From: Ureibacillus endophyticus
GTDB taxonomy: Bacteria > Bacillota > Bacilli > Bacillales_A > Planococcaceae
Direction of reading: 5' to 3'
Length of the DNA stretch: 64,000 nt
NCBI RefSeq assembly: GCF_003628435.1
Contig: NZ_RBZN01000017.1
Location: forward strand, 1-64,000
Shown here piece by piece: positions 1 to 8,513 of the stretch. A program made the position numbers and the translations under genes. How positions within the stretch are numbered: position 1 is the stretch's first letter; each line of letters opens with the position of its first letter. The notes beneath the pieces are model-generated. The model did not search any database. It was given only the letters and a program-made list of their open reading frames with translations, and was not told where the DNA came from.

Positions 1-12
1 AGTATAGCTCAT
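1..12 (-). CDS. 5' end of an unidentified gene running off the left edge
   Basis: Only four codons (Met-Ser-Tyr-Thr) lie inside the window. The start is supported by a GGAGGA ribosome binding site 8 bases upstream on the minus strand. The product cannot be named. It lies downstream of the truncated ecsC-like fragment on the same strand. Confidence 0.5.
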
Positions 13-108
13 AACGATTCCTCCTCTGATGTTTGTGTGGTAACTAACATTTTATACGAGGTCGTTGTGGGCTTCTTCTATTTTGACTTACAGGTGTTGC
101 ACTTAATA

Positions 109-237
109 TTACAATCCGTCATTTAAATAACTTTCAGCTAGTTCGTATGCTGTATCTGTACCTGGAATACCATAAATCGCTTTGGAATAAGCCCAATCTA
201 AAACTTTTCCTATATTCGATTCAGTGAGCGCTGTCAT
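109..237 (-). pseudogene. Truncated EcsC-family protein (N-terminal 42 residues)
   Basis: An excellent ribosome binding site (TTTAGGAGGAG) precedes an ATG that opens a 42-codon frame. Its sequence (LDWAYSKAIYGIPGTD, then AYELAESYL) resembles the N-terminus of EcsC-family proteins, which are normally some 200 residues or more. The frame ends at TAA, and no continuation of the family is visible in the roughly 100 bases before the next gene start. I therefore read it as a remnant left by deletion or recombination. A short functional peptide cannot be excluded, because its ribosome binding site is intact. The family assignment is from memory of the consensus. Confidence 0.5.
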
Positions 238-385
238 ATTTCTCCTCCTAAACAAATCTAACCTAATTATACAAATATGCATATTTTTATATATTTTTTA
301 TTTTAATAAATATTGAGACTTTATTTCATATTATTTACTACAATTTTATCTGCACTTAAATGCATTAGATGAAATTCAATAACAA

Positions 386-427
386 TATAAATGGCCAACA
401 CCCAATTATATATCAGGGGTATTGACC
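386..427 (-). terminator. Hairpin downstream of the tmRNA fragment
   Basis: On the minus strand GGTCAATACCC pairs with GGGTGTTGGCC (two G-U pairs) around an AT-rich loop, about 30 bases beyond the tmRNA 3' end. It is followed by an AT-rich tail rather than a clean T-run. It probably is the original ssrA terminator, suggesting that the sequence to the left is the native ssrA downstream flank. Confidence 0.5.
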
Positions 428-455
428 TTCAAATATTTAATAGAAATCATGTGTA

Positions 456-491
456 TGGAGACGGCGGGAGTCGAACCCGCGTACAGAAACC
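456..491 (-). ncRNA. ssrA: 3'-terminal fragment of tmRNA (ssrA), probable attachment-site relic
   Basis: Read on the minus strand this contains GGGTTTCTG followed by the T-arm GCGGGTTCGACTCCCGC and the acceptor strand CGTCTCCA, matching the 3' end of Bacillus tmRNA (GTTTCTGGACG, a GGGTTCGACTCCC T-loop, then CGTCCCCACCA). The final CCA is replaced by TAC. A whole tmRNA is about 350 nt. Upstream of this fragment there is no tag reading frame and no 5' end (GGGGNCGTTACGGATTCGAC), and a protein gene starts within that distance. So only the 3' end is present. The 3' end of ssrA is a classic integration site, so this is probably one att half left by a mobile element. Confidence 0.75.
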
Positions 492-716
492 CAAAACTCT
501 AGCTTTACTTTTATAGTTTGTCTATGTTATTTTATTTTTTTACTCAAATAGCTTCTATATAGACCGATATATCAAGACTAATAAGGTATCAACAAGTAAA
601 TGTTAATAAATCTCAAGTAAACTACTAAAGAAAAAACAAAAAAACAATACGTTTATGTATTTTTGAAATATAACCAATACAAAAAGGTGAGCAGTTTTCC
701 TCACCATAAATTGTAC
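492..716. other. AT-rich intergenic stretch
   Basis: About 225 bases between the tmRNA fragment and the small gene on its right. I see no gene, integrase or clear terminator here. Confidence 0.5.
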
Positions 717-1028
717 TTATGATTTTTTCGTAAACATCAGATCAAACAATCTGAAAAAGTTATAATCCCCTGTTGTTTCTAACTCAATTTCAATACTTTC
801 TGAAAAGTTTGCTCCAAAATCTGCAAACAGTTTTTGATAGTCTGCATTTTCCAACATATCGATACGACGTTCTGCCGCTCTTCTAATTCGATCTCCATTT
901 CTTTTGAAACCACTTAAATATATTTCTTGGTGACATTGTTGAATTTCATACGAACGGTATGCTTCTAAGAATAAGTCCCACTCGTCGTTAGCTAACGTAT
1001 GGTAACTTCTTTTATCTGTGTCGCTCAT
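717..1028 (-). CDS. Small hypothetical protein, 103 aa
   Basis: A 103-residue acidic soluble protein with no signal peptide or membrane segment. The N-terminal half is rich in aromatic and charged residues (DEWDLFLEAYRSYEIQQC), and a basic segment lies near residues 42-58. I do not recognise the family. The ATG follows a purine-rich GGTGGGGGGATGAAAG stretch that can act as ribosome binding site. It sits just inside the tmRNA attachment relic, so it could be the last gene of a decayed integrated element, but nothing in the protein itself proves this. Confidence 0.6.
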   Translation of the reverse strand: MSDTDKRSYHTLANDEWDLFLEAYRSYEIQQCHQEIYLSGFKRNGDRIRRAAERRIDMLENADYQKLFADFGANFSESIEIELETTGDYNFFRLFDLMFTKKS

Positions 1029-1585
1029 CTTTCATCCCCCCACCGTTCAATTCATAGTCAAACCAATCTATAGAAATAAACCATTTTCTTGCAACTCGTC
1101 CGCTTAATAAAACCCTATAATCCAATCCACATTTTTTATTTTCAAAAATTTTACAGTATGCGGAATATTACTTGTTTTATACATTATATTTCCCTTGAGA
1201 GTAATTATCCCTAGAGTTCAGACATTTCCTTCGATATTTTTAAATTTTCTATTGACTTTTGCAAAATCCTTTACTTGTAAAAATTTTTTTTTGCAATTAA
1301 ATATGGTTAGTATTCACTACATCTCCACTTACACACAATGTTTTCTACTAAGTTTCGATTGTCGTTCAGTATTCATTCGAATCCTCGTCTTTTTATTTTG
1401 ATTACCCCTTCCCCACACCTCGAAAGTTTCAATCATTTCACATAATTTTCATACTTTTTTAAAATATAAATAAAACGTGTAAACTTTTATAACATAAAAT
1501 TAGATAAATTCACCAAAATATGGTATAAAATCTATAAAAATATTATTTTATGTTATTTTTTCTTACATTAGAGAGGTGTTTTCCT
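1029..1585. other. AT-rich intergenic region upstream of the chemoreceptor
   Basis: No convincing gene. A 68-codon frame at 1195-1401 lacks a ribosome binding site and has an unlikely composition. A possible sigma-A promoter for the downstream chemoreceptor is TTAGAT at 1500-1505 with TATAAA at 1524-1529 (18-bp spacer), about 55 bases before the GTG start. I do not see a sigma-D type GCCGATAT box. Confidence 0.4.
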
Positions 1586-3667
1586 GTGAAAATTTTTCAA
1601 CCTGCCGTTTTTGTTCTTAACAAATTTCGTTTCTCGCTGAAATTTTTAACGATTATGTCCATTACCGCTGTTGCTTGTTTTGTTTTAGTTTTCGCACTCA
1701 TTCGTCAGCTCAATGCACAAATTGAATTCAATTCCTTTGAAGCTTATGGTGTGGATTATTTAGAGCCCATGCAATTATTGTTGCAAGATGCCCTTGCCTA
1801 TCGACCGGTACTAGAAACAGGTGATTCGGCATTAGAAAAACAAATCGAGGAACACTTTGTGGCCATCCACCAAGTCGATGAAAAGCTTGGCCCTCTTTTA
1901 AATACCCCAGAGAGCAGTGTTTCTGAGAAAATACAGCAAATTGAAGCAAATTGGTCAACGTTAAAGCAATCCAAAAGCTTAACAAACTATGAAAATTGGG
2001 TATCATCCATTATTTCTATTTATCAAAATGAAGTAGCGAACAACTCCAATTTAATTTTAGATCCGGATTTAGATACGTATTATTTAATGAACTCTTTTTT
2101 ATTTTTAATCCCGAACTATGTACAAAGTCTAAATAATTTATATTTAACGATCGAGCAATACACGGATGAAGTATTAACGATGGAACAAAAAGTTGAGGTA
2201 ATCAGCTTATATTCAGTCCTTCATTCAACAATTAATCAATTGCAGTCTAATTTTGAAACTTCCACTCGTCATACCGCAGATGTTTCGATTTTTAACGAAA
2301 TGAAGAATATGTTAGACAATATTTCGAATGAGTCAAATTTACTTTTAAATACAATTGAGCAACGTTTATCGCTACAGGATAGTGTGATTGATGAAAACAT
2401 GATGAAGCAATTCGAATCAACGATGATTTCACAATTTGATAAATTTGATGACTATCATCTTGAACATGCAAAATTACTCGATTTTTTAATTAACATACGA
2501 GTAGACAACTATAAACAAACGAAATATTTAAGCCTTGCAGCACTGGCGGTATTGGGTTCAATCGCGTTTTATTTTGTCATTGGTTTTTACATTTCGATTC
2601 GTCACGCTGTAAACCAAATTCAAGTTTTAGCCAAACGTGTAGAAGATGGAGAACTAAAAGCCGAGGCGTATTTAGATTCAAAGGACGAGTTTGCAATGGT
2701 TGCTCAATCATTTAACAATATCATCACGTCATTTCGAACAATCATTGAATCCAATCTTCAAACAATCGGTCAGCTATCTACCAATTCAAAGCATCTGCTA
2801 TCCCGTGCTAGTGAAACAAGTCAAATCACCCATGCGGTTACGGATAATTTTCAAGCATTTTCAAATAATATGCAACAACAGCTTCAAGCAACGAATGATA
2901 GCATACAGGCGGTTGAAGATATTGTGGAACACATCGATTCGATTACACAAGCAACATACTTAGTATCAGATGCCTCCCATGAAAATACGAAAACTTCGAT
3001 GAAAGGAAATGAGCTCCTTCAACAAATGACGGGTCAAATTGAGGCGATACAAACAACATTCCATCAAGCTGCGAAAATGATTACCCTTCTTGGTGAACGG
3101 TCAAATCATATCAATGAAATTACCGCAACAATGGAGAATATTAGTCAACAGACAAATTTACTTGCCCTCAATGCATCCATTGAAGCGGCTCGTGCAGGCG
3201 AACATGGAAAAGGCTTTGCTGTTGTTGCAGAAGAAGTACGCAAGCTAGCTGAGCAGTCAAACGAAAGTGCCAATCAAATTCGCATACTCATTCATGAAGT
3301 ACTAGGTGAAACATCTTCTGCTGTGCAAGCGATGGAAATGGGTACGAAGGAAGTAGAACAAGGGATGGCCATCGTTCAATTAGTAAGCCAAGCTTTCGAG
3401 GAAATATTACAAAGTGCTAATAATGTATCCAATCAAACAAAAAACATTGCACAGGCTGTGGATCAACTCTCCTCCGCTTCAACGGTAATTACAGAAAAAG
3501 TATCGGAAATGCAGCAAACAACCATGCAATCAAACGAAAAAACGACCGAATTATTCGCCTTTGCGAAAGATCAACTTCAGGCAATGGAATCTGTCTCCTC
3601 TACCTCTCAGCAATTAGATGATATTGCGAAAGAACTGGAAAAAGGCGTAAGGAAGTTTGAGGTTTGA
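1586..3667 (+). CDS. Methyl-accepting chemotaxis protein
   Basis: Transmembrane chemoreceptor of 693 residues. A first membrane helix lies near residues 17-37, an external helical sensor domain of about 275 residues follows, a second membrane helix is near 314-336, then a HAMP region and the cytoplasmic signalling coiled coil. The conserved hairpin tip ([16 protein letters not shown], then [18 protein letters not shown]) is near residues 520-558 and is the CheA/CheW contact site. I chose the GTG at 1586 because it follows GAGAGGTG at good distance and begins MKIFQPAVF; an ATG 12 codons upstream lacks a binding site. No chemotaxis genes are adjacent, so this is an orphan receptor. Its ligand is unknown; the helical external domain resembles four-helix-bundle sensors. 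Confidence 0.93.
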   Translation: MKIFQPAVFVLNKFRFSLKFLTIMSITAVACFVLVFALIRQLNAQIEFNSFEAYGVDYLEPMQLLLQDALAYRPVLETGDSALEKQIEEHFVAIHQVDEKLGPLLNTPESSVSEKIQQIEANWSTLKQSKSLTNYENWVSSIISIYQNEVANNSNLILDPDLDTYYLMNSFLFLIPNYVQSLNNLYLTIEQYTDEVLTMEQKVEVISLYSVLHSTINQLQSNFETSTRHTADVSIFNEMKNMLDNISNESNLLLNTIEQRLSLQDSVIDENMMKQFESTMISQFDKFDDYHLEHAKLLDFLINIRVDNYKQTKYLSLAALAVLGSIAFYFVIGFYISIRHAVNQIQVLAKRVEDGELKAEAYLDSKDEFAMVAQSFNNIITSFRTIIESNLQTIGQLSTNSKHLLSRASETSQITHAVTDNFQAFSNNMQQQLQATNDSIQAVEDIVEHIDSITQATYLVSDASHENTKTSMKGNELLQQMTGQIEAIQTTFHQAAKMITLLGERSNHINEITATMENISQQTNLLALNASIEAARAGEHGKGFAVVAEEVRKLAEQSNESANQIRILIHEVLGETSSAVQAMEMGTKEVEQGMAIVQLVSQAFEEILQSANNVSNQTKNIAQAVDQLSSASTVITEKVSEMQQTTMQSNEKTTELFAFAKDQLQAMESVSSTSQQLDDIAKELEKGVRKFEV

Positions 3668-3693
3668 TTTCAAATGATATGGAAATTAAAATA

Positions 3694-3729
3694 ACAGAGG
3701 ATTAGCATAAGAGCTATCCTCTGTTTTTG
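3694..3729 (+). terminator. Terminator of the chemoreceptor gene
   Basis: ACAGAGGAT and ATCCTCTGT form a 9-bp stem followed by TTTTT. Confidence 0.85.
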
Positions 3730-3799
3730 CGTTTTAAACTTCGAAAGATTCATTTATTATTAAGATACTTCAATCACATTTGATAAGGAGCTTGTTCAA

Positions 3800-4615
3800 A
3801 TGAATTTATACTTAGATATTCCTCTTCATGGTTCAATTCGCATAGTTAACTCTAAAAATCAATCACCAAATTCTAGAGTTTTAACTGATATTATTAATTC
3901 CAATTCTCCTTTTGTTATTCAAGCAAATAATAATATAGTAATTGATAAATCCTTTTGGAAACCTGTACCAAATGTCATTCGCTATACGTTCCAATATCTT
4001 GGGAATAATCAATTTCAAAGAATACAAAACAGTTTAAATAATAACCTTATTGGTAATTCTAACTATCCTGATATGATTTTCAAACAAAAGAATAATAACA
4101 ACAAATTAATTGGTTTCATTTTAGAATCACCACATGAAGATGAATACCAACATAATTTCAGTTCAATGATTCCAATTGCCCCAGCACAGAACCTTGCTGC
4201 AACTGGCGGAGTAATACATAATGAGATTAATCATGTACTAATTAGTCTGTCTACTCTATACCCCACTCATTTTTCTAACGGGGAAATGATTGATATCGTC
4301 ATTTTAAATCCCATTCCTTATCAAACTTCATTATTCCATGTTCATCAAAAAGCTTTAAAAGGCCCATATGTTACGTTAAGGAATAACATTTGGAAATGTA
4401 ATTGGAATATGCAAAGTATAAAAAATGAATTTCATTCGATATTAAACATCTTTAGTACAAACGATATTTTAATCAATTGCTGTACTAGCCAATTACAACC
4501 TATTTTACATACTTGGCTTCAAAATACACTTTCTTCAAATCCCCCACTACTTTTAAGAGGGCATCATCCATCAACTTTAAGAATGAGAGGAAGATGGTAT
4601 CAAACAATTAATTAG
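3800..4615 (+). CDS. Hypothetical protein, 271 aa, possible uracil-DNA-glycosylase-like fold
   Basis: A soluble, Asn-rich protein preceded by a good ribosome binding site (AAGGAG). I do not recognise a named family. Two segments look like active-site loops: ILESPHEDEY in the middle and GHHPSTLR near the C-terminus. Their order and spacing are reminiscent of the water-activating loop and the HPS loop of the uracil-DNA glycosylase superfamily, but this is a weak resemblance from inspection only. It stands alone: the preceding gene has a terminator and the following gene starts 198 bases away. Codon use is unusually AT-rich compared with its neighbours, which may point to recent acquisition. Confidence 0.65.
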   Translation: MNLYLDIPLHGSIRIVNSKNQSPNSRVLTDIINSNSPFVIQANNNIVIDKSFWKPVPNVIRYTFQYLGNNQFQRIQNSLNNNLIGNSNYPDMIFKQKNNNNKLIGFILESPHEDEYQHNFSSMIPIAPAQNLAATGGVIHNEINHVLISLSTLYPTHFSNGEMIDIVILNPIPYQTSLFHVHQKALKGPYVTLRNNIWKCNWNMQSIKNEFHSILNIFSTNDILINCCTSQLQPILHTWLQNTLSSNPPLLLRGHHPSTLRMRGRWYQTIN

Positions 4616-4813
4616 TGGGGATTTATTGATATACCTTGGAACAAGCTTTAAAATAAGACCTCAGATGTAGAGAAATATAAGGCTGTGGCTCATTATATGC
4701 TTATCCCCTTTCTATTAAAATGAATAGTGCATTTAGTAGCAGTTATCGGAATTGCACTTATTAATAATGCTATTTGTGGCAATAATTAGTAGAACAACTT
4801 GGGGGTTTGCGTA

Positions 4814-5326
4814 ATGAAAAAAATTGGTCCAAAAGGCATGAAGTGGCTGAAGATTATCCACGTGTTTCTTGTGGTATTATTTTTCGGAGGCATTTTAAGT
4901 TCGGTAGCTTTAACTTTTCATATTGATTTCTCAAATTATGATGAGTCCTACCTTGGATATAAAAGCATTGTTGTGATTAGTGATAACATTGTGCGCTGGG
5001 GTGCGATTGGAACTTTAATAGTGGGTCTCATTTACGGATTTTTTACCAACTGGGGCTTTTTCAAGCATCGATGGGTTGGTGTAAAATTTGTGCTTTATAT
5101 CATTCAAACAATCGTTGGAATTTTTGTGGTAGACAAGCTCATGCTAGCGAATATGGAATTGTTGGAAACTCAAAAAGAAATGGCTTTAATCAACCCAATC
5201 TTTGCTCGAAATCACGTGTTACGAGATAATGCGGTCTATTTCCAAATCATCGTTACAATTTTTATCTTTATTATTTCATATTTAAAGCCTTGGAAGAAGA
5301 GAAAAGTTCCTGCAAAACAAAACTAA
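4814..5326 (+). CDS. Four-helix membrane protein (DUF2269-like)
   Basis: 170 residues with hydrophobic segments near residues 10-32, 55-80, 88-108 and 140-160 and a basic C-terminus (KPWKKRKVP). The general plan resembles DUF2269/CopD-like small integral membrane proteins, though the assignment is tentative. The ATG at 4814 is preceded by a weak GGGGG ribosome binding site. An efficient terminator follows at once. Function unknown. Confidence 0.75.
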   Translation: MKKIGPKGMKWLKIIHVFLVVLFFGGILSSVALTFHIDFSNYDESYLGYKSIVVISDNIVRWGAIGTLIVGLIYGFFTNWGFFKHRWVGVKFVLYIIQTIVGIFVVDKLMLANMELLETQKEMALINPIFARNHVLRDNAVYFQIIVTIFIFIISYLKPWKKRKVPAKQN

Positions 5327-5330
5327 TGGA

Positions 5331-5362
5331 AAAAAGCGTGGTTGGTTTAACCGCGCTTTTTT
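5331..5362 (+). terminator. Terminator, near-identical to the one at 6551
   Basis: AAAAGCG-T-GGTT pairs with AACC-G-CGCTTTT followed by T-rich DNA. The same hairpin with one changed base recurs at 6551-6583 on the far side of the YHYH gene. Confidence 0.85.
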
Positions 5363-5573
5363 GCGTTTTATTAAACTTATTATGCAAATGAATGTGAATG
5401 TTTTAATTTTTCAGCTTTTAATTTTAATACCTTGTCCAATTTAACATATATCGCCTTCCTAAAATCTATATATTTATCAAATTATATGATGACAAATATT
5501 AGGTGATGTGGTAAATTCTACATGAAACTTTTGTATCAAATTATAGATTTAGTGTTTTTTGGGAGGAATTTTT

Positions 5574-6320
5574 ATGAAAAAATCAAGAATCTTATTATCA
5601 ACAGCATTAATCATGGTACTATCTGCAAGTAGTGTGTATGCACATCCAGGAAGAACAGACAGTAACGGTGGTCATACTTGTAGAACGAATTGTACTGAGA
5701 GATGGGGATTAGAGTATGGTGAGTACCACTACCACAACGGTGGCAGTTCTTCGTCTAATAGCTCATCAACAAGTAAATCTTCAAATAGTTCTAGCTCTGT
5801 AAAGAAAAGTGGTCAATCTGCAAAAGAAATTGCAACACAAAAAGCTAAGAAAGCTCAACAAGAAAAAGAAGCAGCTGTAAAGAAAGCAAAACAAATTAAA
5901 CAAGCTGAAAAAGATGGCTATGCAGACGGTTTAAAAGATGGTTATAATGGAATTTCTAATATTGGCATAAGTAAATATCAAGGTGCTTACAATAAAGGCT
6001 ATAAAGAAGGTTTTGCTAAAGGGAAGCTTAAGTTAACTAATGAAAAAAACAAAGCATACCGCGCAGGATATTCAGCAGCACAAAATGGTAAATCTTCGGT
6101 AGTACCTTCTATTTATCAAACTAATAAAGCACTATCAGATTCCTACTTACAAGGCTTTGAACGTTTTGTTATAGATGTTGAAAAACAGAAGTATTATCAA
6201 ATGGGATATAATGACTCATTTAATATGGAGAAATATATAAAACCAGACTTTGATAACGCAAATCATATTCGTTGGTACAAAGAAGGCTTCGATGCAGGTA
6301 AGAAGAAACAAGCAGCTTAA
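5574..6320 (+). CDS. Secreted YHYH-domain protein with Gly-Tyr repeat tail
   Basis: 248 residues. A signal peptide occupies residues 1-24 with predicted cleavage after VYA. The mature N-terminus HPGRTDSNGGHTCRTNC followed by GEYHYH is the YHYH motif, a short His- and Cys-rich domain thought to bind metal. A Ser/Asn-rich linker and a Lys/Ala/Gln-rich, probably coiled-coil, stretch (about 90-120) follow. The rest consists of repeats of the form GYxxGxxxG (DGYADGLKDGYNG, NKGYKEGFAKG, RAGYSAAQNG, YKEGFDAGKK). The start follows GGGAGGA. It acts outside the cell; its role is unknown. Confidence 0.88.
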   Translation: MKKSRILLSTALIMVLSASSVYAHPGRTDSNGGHTCRTNCTERWGLEYGEYHYHNGGSSSSNSSSTSKSSNSSSSVKKSGQSAKEIATQKAKKAQQEKEAAVKKAKQIKQAEKDGYADGLKDGYNGISNIGISKYQGAYNKGYKEGFAKGKLKLTNEKNKAYRAGYSAAQNGKSSVVPSIYQTNKALSDSYLQGFERFVIDVEKQKYYQMGYNDSFNMEKYIKPDFDNANHIRWYKEGFDAGKKKQAA

Positions 6321-6550
6321 TATATCTTTAATCTATTACTAAATGAACAAATAGTAACATAAGGATAAGTTTTTTACGCAGATATTTTATATAGCTAGCA
6401 CATCTTGTAAACAAAACTAAATGTAATAATGAGATGACTGTCCGCAATTGAATTTTTTTACTTGTTAAAAAGATTTACCTATTTTTTATAATAAGAATAA
6501 TTGTTACTAATAGTGATCGTTTGTCGGTAAAAGTAGCTAATTCGATTCAA

Positions 6551-6583
6551 AAAAAAGCGTGGTTGGTTTAACCTCGCTTTTTG
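6551..6583. terminator. Bidirectional terminator between convergent genes
   Basis: AAAAGCG-T-GGTT pairs with AACC-T-CGCTTTT, with A-run before and T-run after, so it can serve the YHYH gene (+) and the membrane protein gene (-). It is nearly identical to the hairpin at 5331. Confidence 0.85.
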
Positions 6584-6589
6584 TGTTTT

Positions 6590-7303
6590 TTAAATTAGTT
6601 TCACAACATACATAACAACCGTAACAACCAACAATACCGGCATCGCCTCGTTTGGCAAAAGCAGTTCGATTTTGCGTCTAATTAGAAATGCCACTATGAT
6701 GAGTGTGATGAGTCCATACAACATATAACCACCTTCAGCGATGATCGGCGTTGCAGGGACAAAAAATAAAATAGTTAATGCCATTAAGAAGAACACAAGT
6801 CGTGCTACCATTTGTGTAACACGTAGGGATTTCTTTGCCCCAAGGATTAAAAATGGCATTGAAATGACGATGCCACCAATAACTCCTCCTGGAAAAATCG
6901 TATGTTCAAAACGCATCGCAATGTATGCTATTACGAATAATAGAGCCGCTGTTAACGCATCCACTACCATTTTATTTGCGCGGTAAATATAGATGCATAC
7001 AAGTACACAAACTAGCATTCCTAATTCTATTAAAATAATCTTCGTTGATTGGACAAATAGAATCTCTCCAATTGTTAATAATGCAAACCAAGTGATCGCA
7101 ACAAGTATCCATTTATGAAGTGTTTCATACTTTATTTGCTGCACGAGCTTTATCCATCCAATGGTAAAGACAATATATATAAGAGCCGTTAAAGCTGCCA
7201 TAAAGACATCCTGCATGATATTTTCCTCTGGATCAAACATTGTCAGCGTCAATGAAATGACTGTAATTATATATGTAATTATTAATAGGAGATTTTTCTT
7301 CAT
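6590..7303 (-). CDS. Polytopic membrane protein of unknown function
   Basis: 237 residues with about eight hydrophobic helices. I place the start at the ATG of MKKNLLLII, which lies 6-8 bases from GGTGGG; ATGs two and eleven codons upstream are less well placed. No transporter or enzyme motif is recognisable. The only loop motif that stands out is EHTIFPGG between helices. It is a monocistronic unit sharing a terminator with the convergent YHYH gene. Confidence 0.75.
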   Translation of the reverse strand: MKKNLLLIITYIITVISLTLTMFDPEENIMQDVFMAALTALIYIVFTIGWIKLVQQIKYETLHKWILVAITWFALLTIGEILFVQSTKIILIELGMLVCVLVCIYIYRANKMVVDALTAALLFVIAYIAMRFEHTIFPGGVIGGIVISMPFLILGAKKSLRVTQMVARLVFFLMALTILFFVPATPIIAEGGYMLYGLITLIIVAFLIRRKIELLLPNEAMPVLLVVTVVMYVVKLI

Positions 7304-7444
7304 TCTCATCCCACCTTTCCTAAAATTATTGCACAAAAATAATAGAAAAGATATATTTTTCCATTTGAAAACAATCGTTCCCCTATACTCTTATATAAGT
7401 GCAGCTTATTAATTAATATGTAAAATATTCCTACATCATCGCCC

Positions 7445-7475
7445 AAAAAAGCGTCTCTACATATAGTAGAAACGC
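7445..7475 (-). terminator. Terminator of the DUF4145 gene
   Basis: On the minus strand GCGTTTCTAC and GTAGAGACGC pair around TATAT and are followed by TTTTTT. Confidence 0.9.
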
Positions 7476-7482
7476 TGCACAA

Positions 7483-8430
7483 TTACTGATATCTAGAATT
7501 GAGTACTTCACCAATTCGTAGTAATATTGCTTCTAGTTCGCCATTTGTTTGGAATGTAAATGGATGTCCATAATTCGATTTTTTTGTGTTATCTTCTATC
7601 TTTCTCGGAAATTTTGTTAATCCTGTGTGTTTAAGAGGTTCTGAAGCCATTTCCTCTAGCTGTGGTGCCTTTGCAATCAACGTAGGATGAACAACAATTG
7701 TAGGCGTTACGTTATCTAACAAGTAGACATATGCTTCATCGTCTTTTTCCCCAAACTCCATATGTTTGAATTCTGCAGTCTTTTTCGTTGTTTTCTTCAA
7801 ATCGAAATTTGCTTTTTTAAAGGTTTCTTTATATTGATCTAACGGGACAATACGTTCACGCTTAGGGACTTTTTGAGTGTTTATTTTTTTCACTTCTTTT
7901 ACTGTATTTTGTTGTTTTTCTTGTTTTAGTTCTTCCAGTTGTTTTTCTATCTCAGCTATCTTCTTTTGATGTTCTTTCATCCATTCCTGTATAAAATGAG
8001 GCTCTTGAATTTGTTTAGCGGGCAATTCATAATCTGGCGCATTGAATTTATAACTCCCATATACTTCCACATACCAAACACCCAAATCAAAAATAAACTG
8101 ATGGGCTTGTTTTGCCACTTCGATATCCATCTCTGTCGGTTGATGCACTGCGGTATTGCCGTTTTTTCTTATGTATTCGAATTTTTTATAAATATCATCT
8201 GGAATAATATCATGATTATACAAGCGATTCGTCTTTTCCCACTGTTTCAGCGGATACACTTCATTCATATTTTCTTGCTCAAAAATCATGTTTACTAATG
8301 TTTCGCCAAACAAACGCGCATTCATCATGGCAGCTTGTGGTTGGTCCCATAAAAGGTCCTCAAAACGTAATACCAACTCTTTTAGCGTACTGGAATAATC
8401 CCCAAGAAATTTTAATATACTAGATTTCAT
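7483..8430 (-). CDS. DUF4145-domain protein next to McrBC
   Basis: 315 residues. The N-terminal 120 residues resemble DUF4145 (ARLFGETLVNMIFEQ, then KFEYIRKNGNTAVHQP), a domain also fused to the N-terminus of type I restriction HsdR subunits and other defence nucleases. A charged coiled coil spans about 155-185 (KKIAEIEKQLEELKQEKQQ). The C-terminal 130 residues are not recognised and include an FGEKDDEAYVYLLDNVTPT segment. It lies 83 bases downstream of mcrC on the same strand, but a modest hairpin stands between them, so it may have its own promoter or be partly attenuated. Its role in restriction is inferred from position only. Confidence 0.75.
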   Translation of the reverse strand: MKSSILKFLGDYSSTLKELVLRFEDLLWDQPQAAMMNARLFGETLVNMIFEQENMNEVYPLKQWEKTNRLYNHDIIPDDIYKKFEYIRKNGNTAVHQPTEMDIEVAKQAHQFIFDLGVWYVEVYGSYKFNAPDYELPAKQIQEPHFIQEWMKEHQKKIAEIEKQLEELKQEKQQNTVKEVKKINTQKVPKRERIVPLDQYKETFKKANFDLKKTTKKTAEFKHMEFGEKDDEAYVYLLDNVTPTIVVHPTLIAKAPQLEEMASEPLKHTGLTKFPRKIEDNTKKSNYGHPFTFQTNGELEAILLRIGEVLNSRYQ

Positions 8431-8473
8431 TTTTTACTTCCTTTCCTTAACTCCTTTATAAGTTTACCACAAT

Positions 8474-8508
8474 ATTAAAAGCCCAACTTCTCATTGAGAA
8501 ATTAGGCT
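8474..8508 (-). terminator. Possible terminator or attenuator after mcrC
   Basis: AGCC-TAA-TTTCTC pairs with GAGAA-GTT-GGGCT on the minus strand, with only TTTTAAT after it. The internal mismatch and poor T-run suggest partial read-through into the DUF4145 gene. Confidence 0.55.
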
Positions 8509-8513
8509 CTGGA

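Noticed and set aside
456-820. Complete tmRNA gene
   Set aside because: Only the last 36 nt match; no tag frame or 5' end, and a protein gene begins in the space it would need.
1195-1401. 68-codon open frame before the chemoreceptor
   Set aside because: No ribosome binding site, unlikely amino-acid composition (F, L, S and T rich from AT-rich DNA), and no recognisable family.
6741-6986. Plus-strand frame inside the membrane-protein gene
   Set aside because: Shadow of the minus-strand gene, without ribosome binding site or family resemblance.
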